The notes beneath the pieces were generated by a model. That model worked only from the letters and a program-made list of their open reading frames with translations. It made no database searches and was not told where the DNA came from. From the NCBI GenBank assembly GCA_035293565.1, contig DATGMP010000094.1, positions 1 through 64,000 on the forward strand: a DNA stretch of 64,000 nt. Reading direction: 5' to 3'. How positions within the stretch are numbered: the stretch's first letter is position 1; every line of letters starts with the position of its first letter. The DNA comes from DATGMP01 sp035293565 (lineage in GTDB: Bacteria > Pseudomonadota > Alphaproteobacteria > BOG-932 > Roseiterribacteraceae). A program made the translations under genes and the position numbers. Of the stretch, positions 48,821-58,648 are shown piece after piece.

Positions 48821-49390
48821 GTGCACGCAGCAGCGCTCGCCTGCACCGCCTGTCCCCTTTACGCCCGTGCAACCCAGACGGTCTTCGGCGAAGGACGCGA
48901 GAGCGCCGCTGTGATGCTTGTCGGCGAGCAGCCGGGCGACCAGGAGGACCTGCAAGGTCGGCCCTTCGTCGGTCCGGCGGGACGATTGCTCGACCGCTGC
49001 TTGAAGGAGGCAGGGATCAGCCGCGCCGACACCTATGTCACCAACACGGTCAAGCACTTCAAATGGGTACCTCGCGGCAAGCGGCGGATCCATTCGAAGC
49101 CCAATTCCATGGAGATCCGGGCCTGCGCGCCTTGGCTCGAGACAGAAATTCAGCTCGTGAAACCCAAGATTCTCGTCTGCTTGGGTGCCACGGCGGCCCA
49201 AGCCCTTTTGGGCTCCAATTTCCGCGTCACGCAATCGCGCGGCAAGCCGATCGCCTCGCCCCTCGCCCAGTTCGTCATTGCGACAGTTCACCCGTCCTCC
49301 CTCCTCCGCGCCCAACCCGAGCAGCGGGATGTGGAGATCGCTCATTTCGTCCGAGACCTCAAACTCGCGGCGGCGCTCCTCGTCAAGTGA
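48821..49390 (+). CDS. UdgX family uracil-DNA binding glycosylase
   Basis: A 189-residue family 4-like uracil-DNA glycosylase of the UdgX type. Motif A is VGEQPGDQEDLQGRPFVGPA. The R-loop KRRIH with His91, the residue that cross-links to uracil-DNA in UdgX, is present in FKWVPRGKRRIHSKP. VHPSSLLR is the C-terminal motif. Cys8, Cys11 and later cysteines fit the [4Fe-4S] site. The first usual start in this frame is GTG 48821, but matching family sequence continues upstream (KLIPAEPALERVH), so the true N-terminus is probably longer and begins at a non-ATG codon. Confidence 0.85.
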   Translation: MHAAALACTACPLYARATQTVFGEGRESAAVMLVGEQPGDQEDLQGRPFVGPAGRLLDRCLKEAGISRADTYVTNTVKHFKWVPRGKRRIHSKPNSMEIRACAPWLETEIQLVKPKILVCLGATAAQALLGSNFRVTQSRGKPIASPLAQFVIATVHPSSLLRAQPEQRDVEIAHFVRDLKLAAALLVK

Positions 49391-49481
49391 GCCGTCGCGG
49401 CGGACACAAAGCCATGGCCCGGACCGCGCCAAGAGTGCTAAGAGCAATCCTTGCCAATCTGGCCGACAGCGGAGCATTGCG

Positions 49482-51788
49482 ATGGGGGTATTTTCGCGAC
49501 CCGTTCGGAGAATCGAGGATTTTCGCCTCATCACCGGTCGGGGACGTTATGTCGACGATATCCAGTTCGACGGCGCCGCCGTCGCCTGGGTGCTGCGCTC
49601 GCCGTACGCCCACGCGCTCATCCGCGCGATCGACACGGCGGAGGCGAAGAAGGCACCCGGCGTGCTGGGCGTGTTCACCGGCAAGGACCTCGCCGACCAG
49701 GGCGTCGGCACGTTCAAATGCGCCCTCCCCAAGGCCTATCTCAAGAACCGCGACGGCACGGATCGATTCGACGGCGAACGGAGCGTTCTGGCGCTCGACC
49801 GCGTCCGCTTCGTCGGCGATGCCGTGGCTCTCGTCGTCGCCGAAACCCGCGACCAGGCCAAAGACGCCGCCGAGCTGATCGCGGTCGATTATGAGGAGCT
49901 GCCCGCACTCGCCACGGTGGAAGAAGCAAAGGCCGAAGGCGCATCGCTCATCTGGCCGGAGGCAAAGAGCAATATCTGCATCGATTGGGAGGTCGGCGAC
50001 GCTGCGGCCGCCGAGGCCGCGATCACAAAGGCGGCGCATGTCATCCGCCTCGACCTCGTGAATAATCGGATCGTCGTCAATTCGATGGAGCCGCGCGCCG
50101 CCCTCGCACGTCGCGATCCGGCGACCGGCCGTTACGACCTCTATGCGACGAGCCAGGGCGCCCATGCGATCTTGGCTTCCATCGCCGGATACGCACCCTG
50201 GATTCCATCGGGAAACCTCCGCGTCGTCAGCCCCGATGTCGGCGGTGGTTTCGGCATGAAGGGCTCCGTCTATCCGGAATATGTCCTGACACTGTTCGCG
50301 GCGCACGCGGTCGGTCGACCAGTGAAATGGGCCTCCGAGCGCATGGAGGCATTTCAGAGCGACACGCACGGAAGAGACCTCAAGAGTCATGCCGAGCTGG
50401 CGCTCGACGCGCAAGGCCGAATGCTGGCGCTCCGGATCGACACGGAATTCAATATCGGCGCCTACGCGCATGGCTATGGGCCGGCCATCCAGACATTCGC
50501 GTCGGCGCGTATCCTGGGCGGCGTGTACAAGATTCCGGCGGTCTATCACCGCTCGAAGGCCTATTACACCAACACGGTGCCGGTCGACGCCTATCGTGGC
50601 GCCGGACGGCCCGAGGCCGCCTACATCATCGAAAGGCTGGTGGATCGCGCCGCCCGCGAGCTTGGCATGACGCAGGACGAAATCCGGCTGCGCAATTTTG
50701 CGCAACCTGAGGACATGCCGTTCCGGAACGCGGTCGGAACCGTATTCGACTCCGGCGATTTTCCGAAGAACCTCGCCGACTGCATGCGGCTCTCGCGTTG
50801 GTCGGAATTCGCCGCGCGCAAGAGCGAGGCGGCGTCGCGTGGCATGCTGCGCGGCATCGGCATGGCCTATTACATCGAGGTCACCGCGAACTCTCCCGGC
50901 ACAATCGCGATCGGCTTCGAGCCAGACGGACGCGTGCGGCTTGCGGTCGGAACTTTATCTCACGGCCAAAGCCACGAGACGACCTTTTCGCAGCTGCTGG
51001 CCGATCAGCTCGGGATCCCGATCGAATCGATCGTCTACGTGCAAGGCGACACCGATCGCGGCGTCGGCGGCGATGTGACGGGCGGCTCACGCTCCCTCTG
51101 GTCGAGCGGCAACGGAATCCTGAAGACCTGCGCGGCGATCGTCGAGAAGGGCAAGGAGGTGGCGGCCGACATGATGAACGCGCGTCCAGACGAGATCTCG
51201 TTCGATGACGGCGCCTTCCGGCGCAACGGCACAAACCAGTTCGTACCGTTGCTGGAAGTCGCCAAAACCGCCCGAGAGAAGCTGCCGGAAGGTCTGGACT
51301 CGCAGGAGACCCATACGGGCGACAACTCGACTTATCCCAATGGCTGCCACATCGCAGAGGTCGAGATCGATCCCGACACCGGCCGGATCACGCTGGTCGA
51401 CTACAATGTCGTCGATGATTTCGGTTTCGTGCTCAATCCGATGATCGTCCGTGGCCAAGTGCATGGCGGCGTCGTCCAAGGGCTGGGCCAGGCGCTGATG
51501 GAGCATTGCCAGTACGAGCCTGGCACGGCGCAGCTCCTCACCGGCTCATTCCTCGATTACTGCATGCCGCGCGCCGACGACGTGCCGTCGATGGGCTTCG
51601 CCCATAACGAGGTGCTGTGCACGACCAACCCGCTTGGCATCAAGGGGTGCGGTGAGGCCGGAACGATCGGCGCAGCGCCGGCGGTAATGAATGCCATTCT
51701 CGACGCCGTCTGGGACCGCGGCATCCGTCATGTGGACATGCCGATGTCGCCGCTTCGCGTCTGGCAGCTACTGCACAAAAACGGCTAG
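49482..51788 (+). CDS. Xanthine dehydrogenase-family molybdopterin-binding subunit
   Basis: A 768-residue large subunit of the xanthine dehydrogenase/CO dehydrogenase family. Motifs: RRIEDFRLITGRGRYVDDI at the N-terminus, VGGGFGMKGSVYPEY, and VDAYRGAGRPEAAYIIERLVD, which is the form II loop and not the AYRCSFR of CO dehydrogenase. KGCGEAGTIGAAPAVMNA carries the catalytic Glu near the C-terminus. It hydroxylates an aldehyde or heterocycle using water. The FAD and [2Fe-2S] subunits that usually accompany it are not adjacent. The start at 49482 has GGAG upstream. Its stop overlaps the SDR stop. Confidence 0.9.
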   Translation: MGVFSRPVRRIEDFRLITGRGRYVDDIQFDGAAVAWVLRSPYAHALIRAIDTAEAKKAPGVLGVFTGKDLADQGVGTFKCALPKAYLKNRDGTDRFDGERSVLALDRVRFVGDAVALVVAETRDQAKDAAELIAVDYEELPALATVEEAKAEGASLIWPEAKSNICIDWEVGDAAAAEAAITKAAHVIRLDLVNNRIVVNSMEPRAALARRDPATGRYDLYATSQGAHAILASIAGYAPWIPSGNLRVVSPDVGGGFGMKGSVYPEYVLTLFAAHAVGRPVKWASERMEAFQSDTHGRDLKSHAELALDAQGRMLALRIDTEFNIGAYAHGYGPAIQTFASARILGGVYKIPAVYHRSKAYYTNTVPVDAYRGAGRPEAAYIIERLVDRAARELGMTQDEIRLRNFAQPEDMPFRNAVGTVFDSGDFPKNLADCMRLSRWSEFAARKSEAASRGMLRGIGMAYYIEVTANSPGTIAIGFEPDGRVRLAVGTLSHGQSHETTFSQLLADQLGIPIESIVYVQGDTDRGVGGDVTGGSRSLWSSGNGILKTCAAIVEKGKEVAADMMNARPDEISFDDGAFRRNGTNQFVPLLEVAKTAREKLPEGLDSQETHTGDNSTYPNGCHIAEVEIDPDTGRITLVDYNVVDDFGFVLNPMIVRGQVHGGVVQGLGQALMEHCQYEPGTAQLLTGSFLDYCMPRADDVPSMGFAHNEVLCTTNPLGIKGCGEAGTIGAAPAVMNAILDAVWDRGIRHVDMPMSPLRVWQLLHKNG

Positions 51789-52528
51789 GCGCAGTAGCCG
51801 CCGTCGATGTTCAGCGTCGCGCCGGTGATGTAGTCGGATTCCGGGCCGGCGAGGAAAGCGACGAGATTGGCGACATCCTCCGGCCGTCCGTAATCATCCA
51901 AAGCCAGCGCCGCCTTCGATGCCCCCGCATAGGGGCCATCGGCCGGATTCATGTCGGTATCGATAGGCCCGGGCTGCACGACATTCACCGTAATCCCGCG
52001 GTGGCCCAGATCGCGCGCGGCGCCGCGCGTAAGCCCCGCGACCGCCGCCTTCGTAGCCGCATAAACCGAGCCCCCGGCGAAGGGAATTCTGTCAGCATTG
52101 ACACTGCCGATCGTAATGATGCGTCCGCCACGCTCCATATGCCGCGCGGCGGCCTGGATCGCGACGAAAACTGCGCGCACGTTGACTGCAAAACAACGAT
52201 CGTAATCCTCGATCCGCATCTCCGCGATCGAAGCCGCCACACCCATTCCGGCATTGTTGACCAGGATGTCGAGGTGGCCGAACCGGATCGCAGTCTGATC
52301 GATCGCGGCCGTCACCGCAGCGGGATCGGCCGCATCGGCGCGGATCGCGAGCGCCTGTCCGCCTTTGGCTGCGATGTCGGAGACGACCCGCTCCGCGGCT
52401 TCGGCGGAGGCGGAATAGGTAATGGCGACGGTCGCGCCGTCTCGCGACAGCCTTCGGGCGATGGCCGCCCCGATGCCGCGTCCGCCACCCGTTACGAGCG
52501 CAACCTTACCAGCGAGTCTGTCAGTCAT
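51785..52528 (-). CDS. SDR family oxidoreductase, FabG-like
   Basis: A 247-residue classical short-chain dehydrogenase. Cofactor motif VALVTGGGRGIGAAIARRL, NNAGMG at the 4th strand, catalytic SVNADRIPFAGGSVYAATKAA with Tyr-x3-Lys, and the C-terminal YITGATLNIDGGYCA. Related to 3-oxoacyl-ACP reductases, but no fatty acid synthesis genes are near, so it more likely acts on another hydroxy/keto substrate. Convergent with the molybdopterin subunit gene, with a 4-base overlap. Confidence 0.88.
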   Translation of the reverse strand: MTDRLAGKVALVTGGGRGIGAAIARRLSRDGATVAITYSASAEAAERVVSDIAAKGGQALAIRADAADPAAVTAAIDQTAIRFGHLDILVNNAGMGVAASIAEMRIEDYDRCFAVNVRAVFVAIQAAARHMERGGRIITIGSVNADRIPFAGGSVYAATKAAVAGLTRGAARDLGHRGITVNVVQPGPIDTDMNPADGPYAGASKAALALDDYGRPEDVANLVAFLAGPESDYITGATLNIDGGYCA

Positions 52529-52669
52529 GGAGCCGAGCTGTAGGCCGAAAGCGACGCCTCGCCTCCGTGACCGAAAGCCGCGACGCCGGCGGCGAGATTG
52601 CCGGGCCTCGTAAAATGATCCGATCCGCTGATATATCGTGCCACGACTCGGAGCAGTATCGCGAGCGGA

Positions 52670-53653
52670 TCACGGCGTGAGCACGGCCGCACCCTGGAAG
52701 CGGCCGGCCCTAAGCCCGTCCAGCGCCTCATTCGCCTGATCGAGGCGAAACGGAATCGTCTCGACGCGAAGCGGTACGCGGGCCGCAATCTCAAAGAACT
52801 CTTCGCCATCTTTGCGGGTCAGGTTGGCCACCGACCGGACGATCCGCTCGCGCCACAGGAGGTCATAGCTAAAGCTCGGGATGTCGCTCATATGGATCCC
52901 TGCGCAAACCACCACGCCGCCCGCCTCGGTGGCGCGCAGAGCAGCCGGAACCAGAGCGCCGACCGGCGCAAAGATCAGCGCGGCTTCGAGCGGCTCCGGC
53001 GGCAATTCGTCCGAGCCGCCGGCCCACGCCGCGCCCAAGCCGCGCGCGAAATCTTGCGCCGCCGCATCGCCTGGGCGGGTCAGTGCGAAAATTCGTCGGC
53101 CCTCCGCGATCGCGACCTGAGCAATCAGATGCGCCGCCGCGCCGAAGCCGTATATGCCAATCCGCTCGCCGGGACCGGCCAGCTTCAATGCGCGATAGCC
53201 GATCAATCCCGCGCATAGCAGCGGCGCCGCGGCCGCATCGTCATAGCGATCCGGGATCCGGAAGCAGAAATGCTGGTCTGCGACCGCGAGTTCGGCATAG
53301 CCGCCATCGATATCATAGCCCGTAAATTTCGCCCGCTCACACAGATTCTCGCGGCCCGACCTGCAAAAACGGCATTCGCCGCAGGTCCAGCCGAGCCACG
53401 GCACGCCCAGACGATCGCCGGGCCGGAACCCGGCAACCTGATCCCCGACGGCGACGACGCGTCCCACGATCTCGTGCCCTGGAACGAGATGCGGCTTCGG
53501 TCGGGTTAACTCGCCATCGACGATATGAAGATCGGTCCGGCATACGGCGCACGCATGGACCCGGAGCAGAATCTGGGCGGGACCTGGTATCCGATCGTCG
53601 ACCACGGATGCAACGAGCGGCTGCCGGGAACGCTTCATGATCATCGCCCGCAT
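52670..53653 (-). CDS. Zinc-dependent alcohol dehydrogenase family protein
   Basis: A 327-residue medium-chain dehydrogenase. The catalytic zinc ligands are in CAVCRTDLHIVDGE and VPGHEIVGRV. A structural zinc site is present in TCGECRFCRSGRENLC with four cysteines. The cofactor motif is GIYGFGAAAHLIAQ. Slightly short, with the last strands closing at RFQGAAVLTP, which is complete for the AdhA-like group. It oxidises alcohols or reduces aldehydes. It is divergent from the glycosyltransferase gene and shows no link to it. Confidence 0.9.
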   Translation of the reverse strand: MRAMIMKRSRQPLVASVVDDRIPGPAQILLRVHACAVCRTDLHIVDGELTRPKPHLVPGHEIVGRVVAVGDQVAGFRPGDRLGVPWLGWTCGECRFCRSGRENLCERAKFTGYDIDGGYAELAVADQHFCFRIPDRYDDAAAAPLLCAGLIGYRALKLAGPGERIGIYGFGAAAHLIAQVAIAEGRRIFALTRPGDAAAQDFARGLGAAWAGGSDELPPEPLEAALIFAPVGALVPAALRATEAGGVVVCAGIHMSDIPSFSYDLLWRERIVRSVANLTRKDGEEFFEIAARVPLRVETIPFRLDQANEALDGLRAGRFQGAAVLTP

Positions 53654-53756
53654 TCTTTCACCTCGCCCTCGGGTCCGAGCCGATCTTCGAACGGAACTTT
53701 TTGTTCGAATTGATGTCCATTAGTCCGAGTGCAATCGCGTCGGAGGGTCCGTAAAA

Positions 53757-54806
53757 GTGAAAATCGCGCAAATCTCTCCGTTGATGGAAGCGGTTCCTCC
53801 CCGACTCTATGGCGGGACCGAAAGAATTGTCGCCTATCTGACCGACGAGCTCGTTGCACTTGGACATGACGTAACCCTGTTCGCCTCCGGCGACAGCAGA
53901 ACTACGGCGCGGCTGGAGCCAGTCTGGCCGCGGGCCATGCGCCTCGACGACACGATCGGGGATTACCTGGCGCCGCATGTGATAATGCTGGAACAGGTGG
54001 CGCGACGCGCCCACGAGTTCGATGTCATCCATTTCCACATCGATTATCTCGGTTATCCGCTGCAAAGCAGGCTCAGCACGCCGTCGATCACGACGCTCCA
54101 TGGCCGCCTCGATCTTCCCGTGCTTCAACCGCTTTACGACCTCTTCGACGACGTGCCGGTCGTTTCGATCTCCGATGCTCAGCGCGCGCCGCTACCCCAA
54201 GCCAACTATATCAGCACCGTACACCACGGCGTCCCCGAACGCTCTCTGCTTCCTGGCTTCGGCGCCGGCAAGTACCTTGCTTTCCTCGGCCGGATCTCGC
54301 CCGAGAAGGCCCCGGACGCGGCGATCCGGATCGCCCGGCGCGCCGGGCGCAAGATCAAGATCGCGGCCAAGGTCGACAAAGTCGATCTCGAATATTTCCA
54401 GGAACATATCGAGCCCCTCCTCTCGCAACCTCATGTCGAGTTCATCGGTGAGATCGCCGAGGACCAAAAGGCGGAGTTCCTGGGTGACGCCGCCGCCCTC
54501 CTGTTCCCGATCGCCTGGCGCGAGCCCTTTGGCCTTGCGATGATCGAAGCCATGGCCTGTGGTACGCCGGTGATCGCAATGCGCTGCGGTTCGGTGCCGG
54601 AAGTCATCGATGAGGGCCTGACCGGATTCATCGTCGGCAACGAGGAGGAGGCGGCTGCCGCCGTCGCTAAGCTGCCCCGCCTCGACCGGACGCGCATTCG
54701 CCAGCGCTTCGAGGAGCGCTTCACCGCACGCCGCATGGCAAAGGATTATCTCAAGATCTATGGAGAGTTGATCGGCGCCAGTCGTCCCAAACTCGCAGCG
54801 GTCTGA
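53757..54806 (+). CDS. Glycosyltransferase family 4
   Basis: A 349-residue GT-B enzyme. N-terminal domain begins KIAQISPLMEAVPPRLYGGTERI with the acceptor-side glycine loop. The donor-binding C-terminal half carries LAFLGRISPEKAPDAAIRIA and the E-x7-E motif EPFGLAMIEAMACGTPVIA. It transfers a nucleotide-activated sugar with retention. The start is GTG 53757 behind CGGAGGG. The next gene, a debranching-type glucosidase, overlaps by one base (TGATG), so the pair is coupled and probably makes or remodels a glucan or osmolyte. Confidence 0.88.
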   Translation: MKIAQISPLMEAVPPRLYGGTERIVAYLTDELVALGHDVTLFASGDSRTTARLEPVWPRAMRLDDTIGDYLAPHVIMLEQVARRAHEFDVIHFHIDYLGYPLQSRLSTPSITTLHGRLDLPVLQPLYDLFDDVPVVSISDAQRAPLPQANYISTVHHGVPERSLLPGFGAGKYLAFLGRISPEKAPDAAIRIARRAGRKIKIAAKVDKVDLEYFQEHIEPLLSQPHVEFIGEIAEDQKAEFLGDAAALLFPIAWREPFGLAMIEAMACGTPVIAMRCGSVPEVIDEGLTGFIVGNEEEAAAAVAKLPRLDRTRIRQRFEERFTARRMAKDYLKIYGELIGASRPKLAAV

Positions 54807-56968
54807 TGACGAGCGCGCAACACGAGGCCGAGCCGCTCGAGCTTGTCACGCCCTTCTACATCCCGGCCGAGGAGACGGTCGCGACGGAGCGGCCGCATGT
54901 CCTGAAGTTCGACGAGGAATTCGCAATCCTCGACACGTTCGGGAATATCCAAGCGGACAGCGCCGAGAGCGAAGGTCTGTTCTATGAAGACACGCGCTAC
55001 CTTTCTCGCCTCCTCCTGAAGGTTGCGGGGAGGCGCCCGCTGTTGCTGTCCTCGACGCTCAGCGAGGACAACGTCTTCGTGATAGCCGATCTGACGAATC
55101 CCGATCTCATGCGGGATGGGAAGGTCGCGCTAGCCAAAAACACGGTGCATGTGCTCAGCAAGACTATGCTGTCGGAAGCCGAGCTGATCCAGCATTTGGA
55201 GCTCGAAAATTTCGGTCTGCGAAACGTCACGCTGCCGATCGAAATCTTCTTCGATGCCGATTTCGCGGATATCTTCGAAGTCCGCGGCACGCCTCGCGCG
55301 AAACGCGGCACGCGCGAAGCCGATAGCTTATCCGACGGGGCCGCGCGGTTGCCCTATAATGGGCTCGACGGAGTTCGCAGGACGACGGCGATTGCCTTTG
55401 ATCCCGCTCCCTCGGACCTTCGGCCCGGCCTCGCCCGCTGGGACGTTTGCCTTCCGCCCCGCGGGAAGCTGCGGATTGCGATCTCCGCACGATGCGAGAG
55501 GCGCGACGCATCGAAGCGCGCGTCCAGGCTGCCGTTGAACGAGGAGGACCGCAGGAGACGCGCGGCAGACGTGGTCACCGACAATGAGAGCTTCAACGAC
55601 TGGATGAGCCGGTCACGCGCCGATCTGGACATGCTCATCACTCGGACGCCGGAAGGTCTTTATGCCTATGCCGGTATTCCCTGGTTCTCCACGGCGTTCG
55701 GGCGCGACGGCATCATCACGGCGCTGCAATGCCTCTGGTTCGATCCAGAGTTGGCTGCAGGCACATTGAGATATCTTGCGGCACGCCAAGCGACCGAAGT
55801 CGATCCTGCCGTCGATGCCGAGCCCGGCAAGATCTTGCACGAGACTCGCAAAGGCGAGATGGCAGCATTGGGAGAGGTGCCGTTCGGGCGCTACTACGGC
55901 AGCGTGGACGCGACGCCGCTCTTCGTGGTGCTCGCCGCGTCATACCATGCCCGCACGGGCGACATCGACCTGATCCGCGAGATTTGGCCCAACATCGAGG
56001 CTGCCCTCGGATGGATGTCGAAATTCGGCGACCCGGACCGAGACGGGTTCATTGAATACGACCGTCAGTCGGTGAACGGCCTAGTCAACCAGGGTTGGAA
56101 GGACAGCTCGGACGCAATCTTCCACGCTGATGGATCCTTGGCCGAAGCCCCGATCGCCTTGGTCGAAGTTCAGGCCTATGCTTATGAGGCCTATCGCGGA
56201 TCAGCAGAGCTGGCGCGCGCCCTCGCGCTGCCGGGCCGAGCCGAGATGCTGGACGCCGCGGCAGAACGGCTGCGGCAACGATTCGAGGCAAGCTTCTGGT
56301 TGGACGACCTCGGCACTTACGCGCTCGCGCTCGACCGCAACAAAGCGCCGTGCCGCATTCGAACATCGAACGCAGGCCACGTTCTGCTGAGCGGATTGGC
56401 CTCTCCAGACCGCGCCGAGCGCGTAGCGGAATCACTGACTAGCGGCGGCTCATTCTCGGGCTGGGGCATCCGGACCGTTGCGGCCAATCAGGAACGCTAT
56501 AGTCCGCTCTCCTATCACAACGGGTCGATCTGGCCTCATGACAATGCGGTCATCGCGATGGGCATGGGGCGCTACGGCCTGAAGCAGCCTCTCGTTCAGG
56601 TTATGACTGCGCTCTTCGAGGCTTCGATGTTCAGCCACCTCCGCCGCTTGCCCGAACTGTTCTGCGGCTTTGACCGACGGCCTGGCAGTGGACCCACTGC
56701 GTACCCGGTCGCTTGCTCCCCGCAAGCATGGTCTTCGGCGGCCGTGTTCGGCGCGCTTGGCGCGATGCTCGGAATCTCCTTCGACGTTCCAAAACGGCGC
56801 ATCCTTTTCACCAAGCCTACACTTCCGTCGTGGATCGAGGAGTGCCGGATCACCAATCTGGGGATTGCGGGTTCGTCCGTCGATCTCCTGCTTCGCAGGA
56901 ACGGCGAGGATGCTTCCTTCCATGTCGTCCAACGGAAAGGTGATGTGGAAGTTGGTGTGACGATCTAG
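54806..56968 (+). CDS. Amylo-alpha-1,6-glucosidase-like protein
   Basis: A 720-residue glycogen-debranching-type enzyme. An N-terminal beta-sandwich (GDE N-terminal domain, EEFAILDTFGNIQADSAESEGLFYEDTRYLS) is followed by an alpha/alpha-toroid with GIPWFSTAFGRDGIITALQCLW and NQGWKDSSDAIFHADGS. The catalytic domain resembles GH133-like toroid enzymes and not GH13. Such two-gene sets with a family 4 glycosyltransferase are widespread. The true substrate may be a glucan or a glycosylated osmolyte. Start ATG overlaps the previous stop. Confidence 0.88.
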   Translation: MTSAQHEAEPLELVTPFYIPAEETVATERPHVLKFDEEFAILDTFGNIQADSAESEGLFYEDTRYLSRLLLKVAGRRPLLLSSTLSEDNVFVIADLTNPDLMRDGKVALAKNTVHVLSKTMLSEAELIQHLELENFGLRNVTLPIEIFFDADFADIFEVRGTPRAKRGTREADSLSDGAARLPYNGLDGVRRTTAIAFDPAPSDLRPGLARWDVCLPPRGKLRIAISARCERRDASKRASRLPLNEEDRRRRAADVVTDNESFNDWMSRSRADLDMLITRTPEGLYAYAGIPWFSTAFGRDGIITALQCLWFDPELAAGTLRYLAARQATEVDPAVDAEPGKILHETRKGEMAALGEVPFGRYYGSVDATPLFVVLAASYHARTGDIDLIREIWPNIEAALGWMSKFGDPDRDGFIEYDRQSVNGLVNQGWKDSSDAIFHADGSLAEAPIALVEVQAYAYEAYRGSAELARALALPGRAEMLDAAAERLRQRFEASFWLDDLGTYALALDRNKAPCRIRTSNAGHVLLSGLASPDRAERVAESLTSGGSFSGWGIRTVAANQERYSPLSYHNGSIWPHDNAVIAMGMGRYGLKQPLVQVMTALFEASMFSHLRRLPELFCGFDRRPGSGPTAYPVACSPQAWSSAAVFGALGAMLGISFDVPKRRILFTKPTLPSWIEECRITNLGIAGSSVDLLLRRNGEDASFHVVQRKGDVEVGVTI

Positions 56969-57059
56969 GGTGTGATCGATCTAGGGTTGCCGCCCGAAAG
57001 AGTTCTACGCTAGATATTCTGGATCAATTCGTCGCAGTGTCGAACGCACGGCCGAGCCG

Positions 57060-58334
57060 TTGCAGCAATTAATCCCGCTGCGATCGGACCCTCTGTGTCG
57101 CTCCCCAGTCATCTGTCGCACGGTCCTCAACCTGACGGTAGCCAATATTCAGACCGGCTTCGGCCCGTTCATCGCGTCCTATCTAACCAGCCAGGGATGG
57201 ACCCAGAGCGCGATCGGGCTTGCCCTCAGCCTTGGGACGGTAACGTCGATGGCAAGCCAGATTCCAGCCGGCGCGATCGTCGACGCCACACGGCGGAAGA
57301 GCGTTGTCGCCGGCCTTTCGCTGATTGCCTTCACCCTATCGGCATTGTTCCTCGCGATCTCGCCGACACCACTCTTCGTCTACCTGGCCGAAATTCTCCA
57401 CGGCTTCAGCAGCTGCACGCTCGGTCCCGCGATCGCGGCCATGACCCTGGCGCTCGTCGGTCCGGCGGTGCTGGGCCCGCGGTTCGGGCGCAATGCCCGC
57501 TTCGCATCCATCGGAAACGGGATCGGGGCGGCCTTGATGGGGGCCTGCGGATATTACATATCCAGCCGCGCCGTGTTCTATCTGACTGCGGCGATCACGC
57601 TGCCCGCCCTTCTCACGCTGCTGCCGTTGTCCGCCCTCGATTCGGCCCAGGGACCTGTAAGGCGCGAGAACATGCCCAAGCCCACGGGGTGGGATTTGGT
57701 GAAGCTGCTCCTCGATCGGCGACTGGCTGTGTTCGCCGTCTGCGCCGCTCTGTTCACGCTGGCCAACTCGGCGATGCTTCCGCTGGCCGCTAGCCTTATG
57801 ACGATTCGCGCCGGAGCGCCGTCGAGCCTGCTGATCGCGGCCGCGATCGTGCTGCCACAGGCGATCGTCGCGATCATATCCCCGAAAATCGGACGCCTGG
57901 CCGACCAGCGCGGCAGGCGTCCGGTGCTGCTGCTCGGATTTGCGATGCTCCCCCTGCGAGGCATCATCCTGGCGTTCGTGAACGACCCGACGCTGATGGT
58001 GCTGGCGCAAGCGCTGGATGGCGTGGCCGGCGCGTGTTTCGGGATCCTCGTGCCGCTGATCACCAGCGACGTGGCGGCGTTGACCGGGCGCTACAATCTT
58101 TGTCTGGGCGCGATCTCTTTCATGATCGGGGTGGGAGGAACCCCCAGTACCGCAATCGCAGGGATCGTCGCCGACCGTTTCGGCCCCTCAGTCGCATTCA
58201 TCGGGATGTCGACGGTCGGCCTGCTGGCGATGCTTTTGGGCCTGTTCGCCATGCCCGAGACGCGCCCGACAGCCCCGCTTCGGCGACCCGCCGATCAGCC
58301 TCTCCCCGGGGTCCGCGTAAAGAGCCGCATATGA
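57060..58334 (+). CDS. MFS transporter
   Basis: A 424-residue major facilitator with about 12 helices. The helix 2-3 loop has VDATRRKSVVAGLSL and the second-half loop GRLADQRGRRPVLLLG, both MFS signatures. Substrate unknown. No in-frame ATG precedes the first helix, so translation probably starts at TTG 57060. It follows the debranching gene by 91 bases on the same strand and may or may not share its transcript. Confidence 0.8.
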   Translation: MQQLIPLRSDPLCRSPVICRTVLNLTVANIQTGFGPFIASYLTSQGWTQSAIGLALSLGTVTSMASQIPAGAIVDATRRKSVVAGLSLIAFTLSALFLAISPTPLFVYLAEILHGFSSCTLGPAIAAMTLALVGPAVLGPRFGRNARFASIGNGIGAALMGACGYYISSRAVFYLTAAITLPALLTLLPLSALDSAQGPVRRENMPKPTGWDLVKLLLDRRLAVFAVCAALFTLANSAMLPLAASLMTIRAGAPSSLLIAAAIVLPQAIVAIISPKIGRLADQRGRRPVLLLGFAMLPLRGIILAFVNDPTLMVLAQALDGVAGACFGILVPLITSDVAALTGRYNLCLGAISFMIGVGGTPSTAIAGIVADRFGPSVAFIGMSTVGLLAMLLGLFAMPETRPTAPLRRPADQPLPGVRVKSRI

Positions 58335-58648
58335 TCCTGGTTTAGGGCAATAAATCCCGGAACCAAATCTCCAGAACCGTGTTCAAAAATGGCCGGGCGT
58401 CCGCCTGAACCATTCGATGGCGACGCTCGGGGGAGAAAGGGATGTCGCAACGCGCCCGCCGGCGGGGACATGAATTGCGGGTAGCTTCCTCCGATAAAGA
58501 ACACTTTCCGCCTGCTGTTACGTCCTCGGTCGTTTCCTTTTTCTTAACCATCTCGCAAGTCGCGAGAGGGCATCTTTGCGTATATTTTGTCGCCGCGGAT
58601 CGGCCCTCGCCGATCGGTCGCCCCTAGCCCGTCGATGAAAGGGATCCC
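58335..58648. other. Intergenic region before the poly-HAMP kinase
   Basis: A 314-base stretch with no supported gene. It holds a short hairpin CTCGC-AAGTC-GCGAG at 58553-58567 behind a pyrimidine-rich run. A GGAAC at 58350 has no EcfG -10 at a usable distance. The kinase promoter is probably in the last 150 bases. Confidence 0.45.

Noticed and set aside
58350..58376. GGAAC...CGTG as an EcfG promoter for the kinase
   Set aside because: The spacing is 14 bases instead of 16-17.
58442..58627. 61-codon plus-strand frame before the kinase
   Set aside because: No ribosome binding site, family match or conserved start. It is Arg/Ser-rich like random GC-rich frames.
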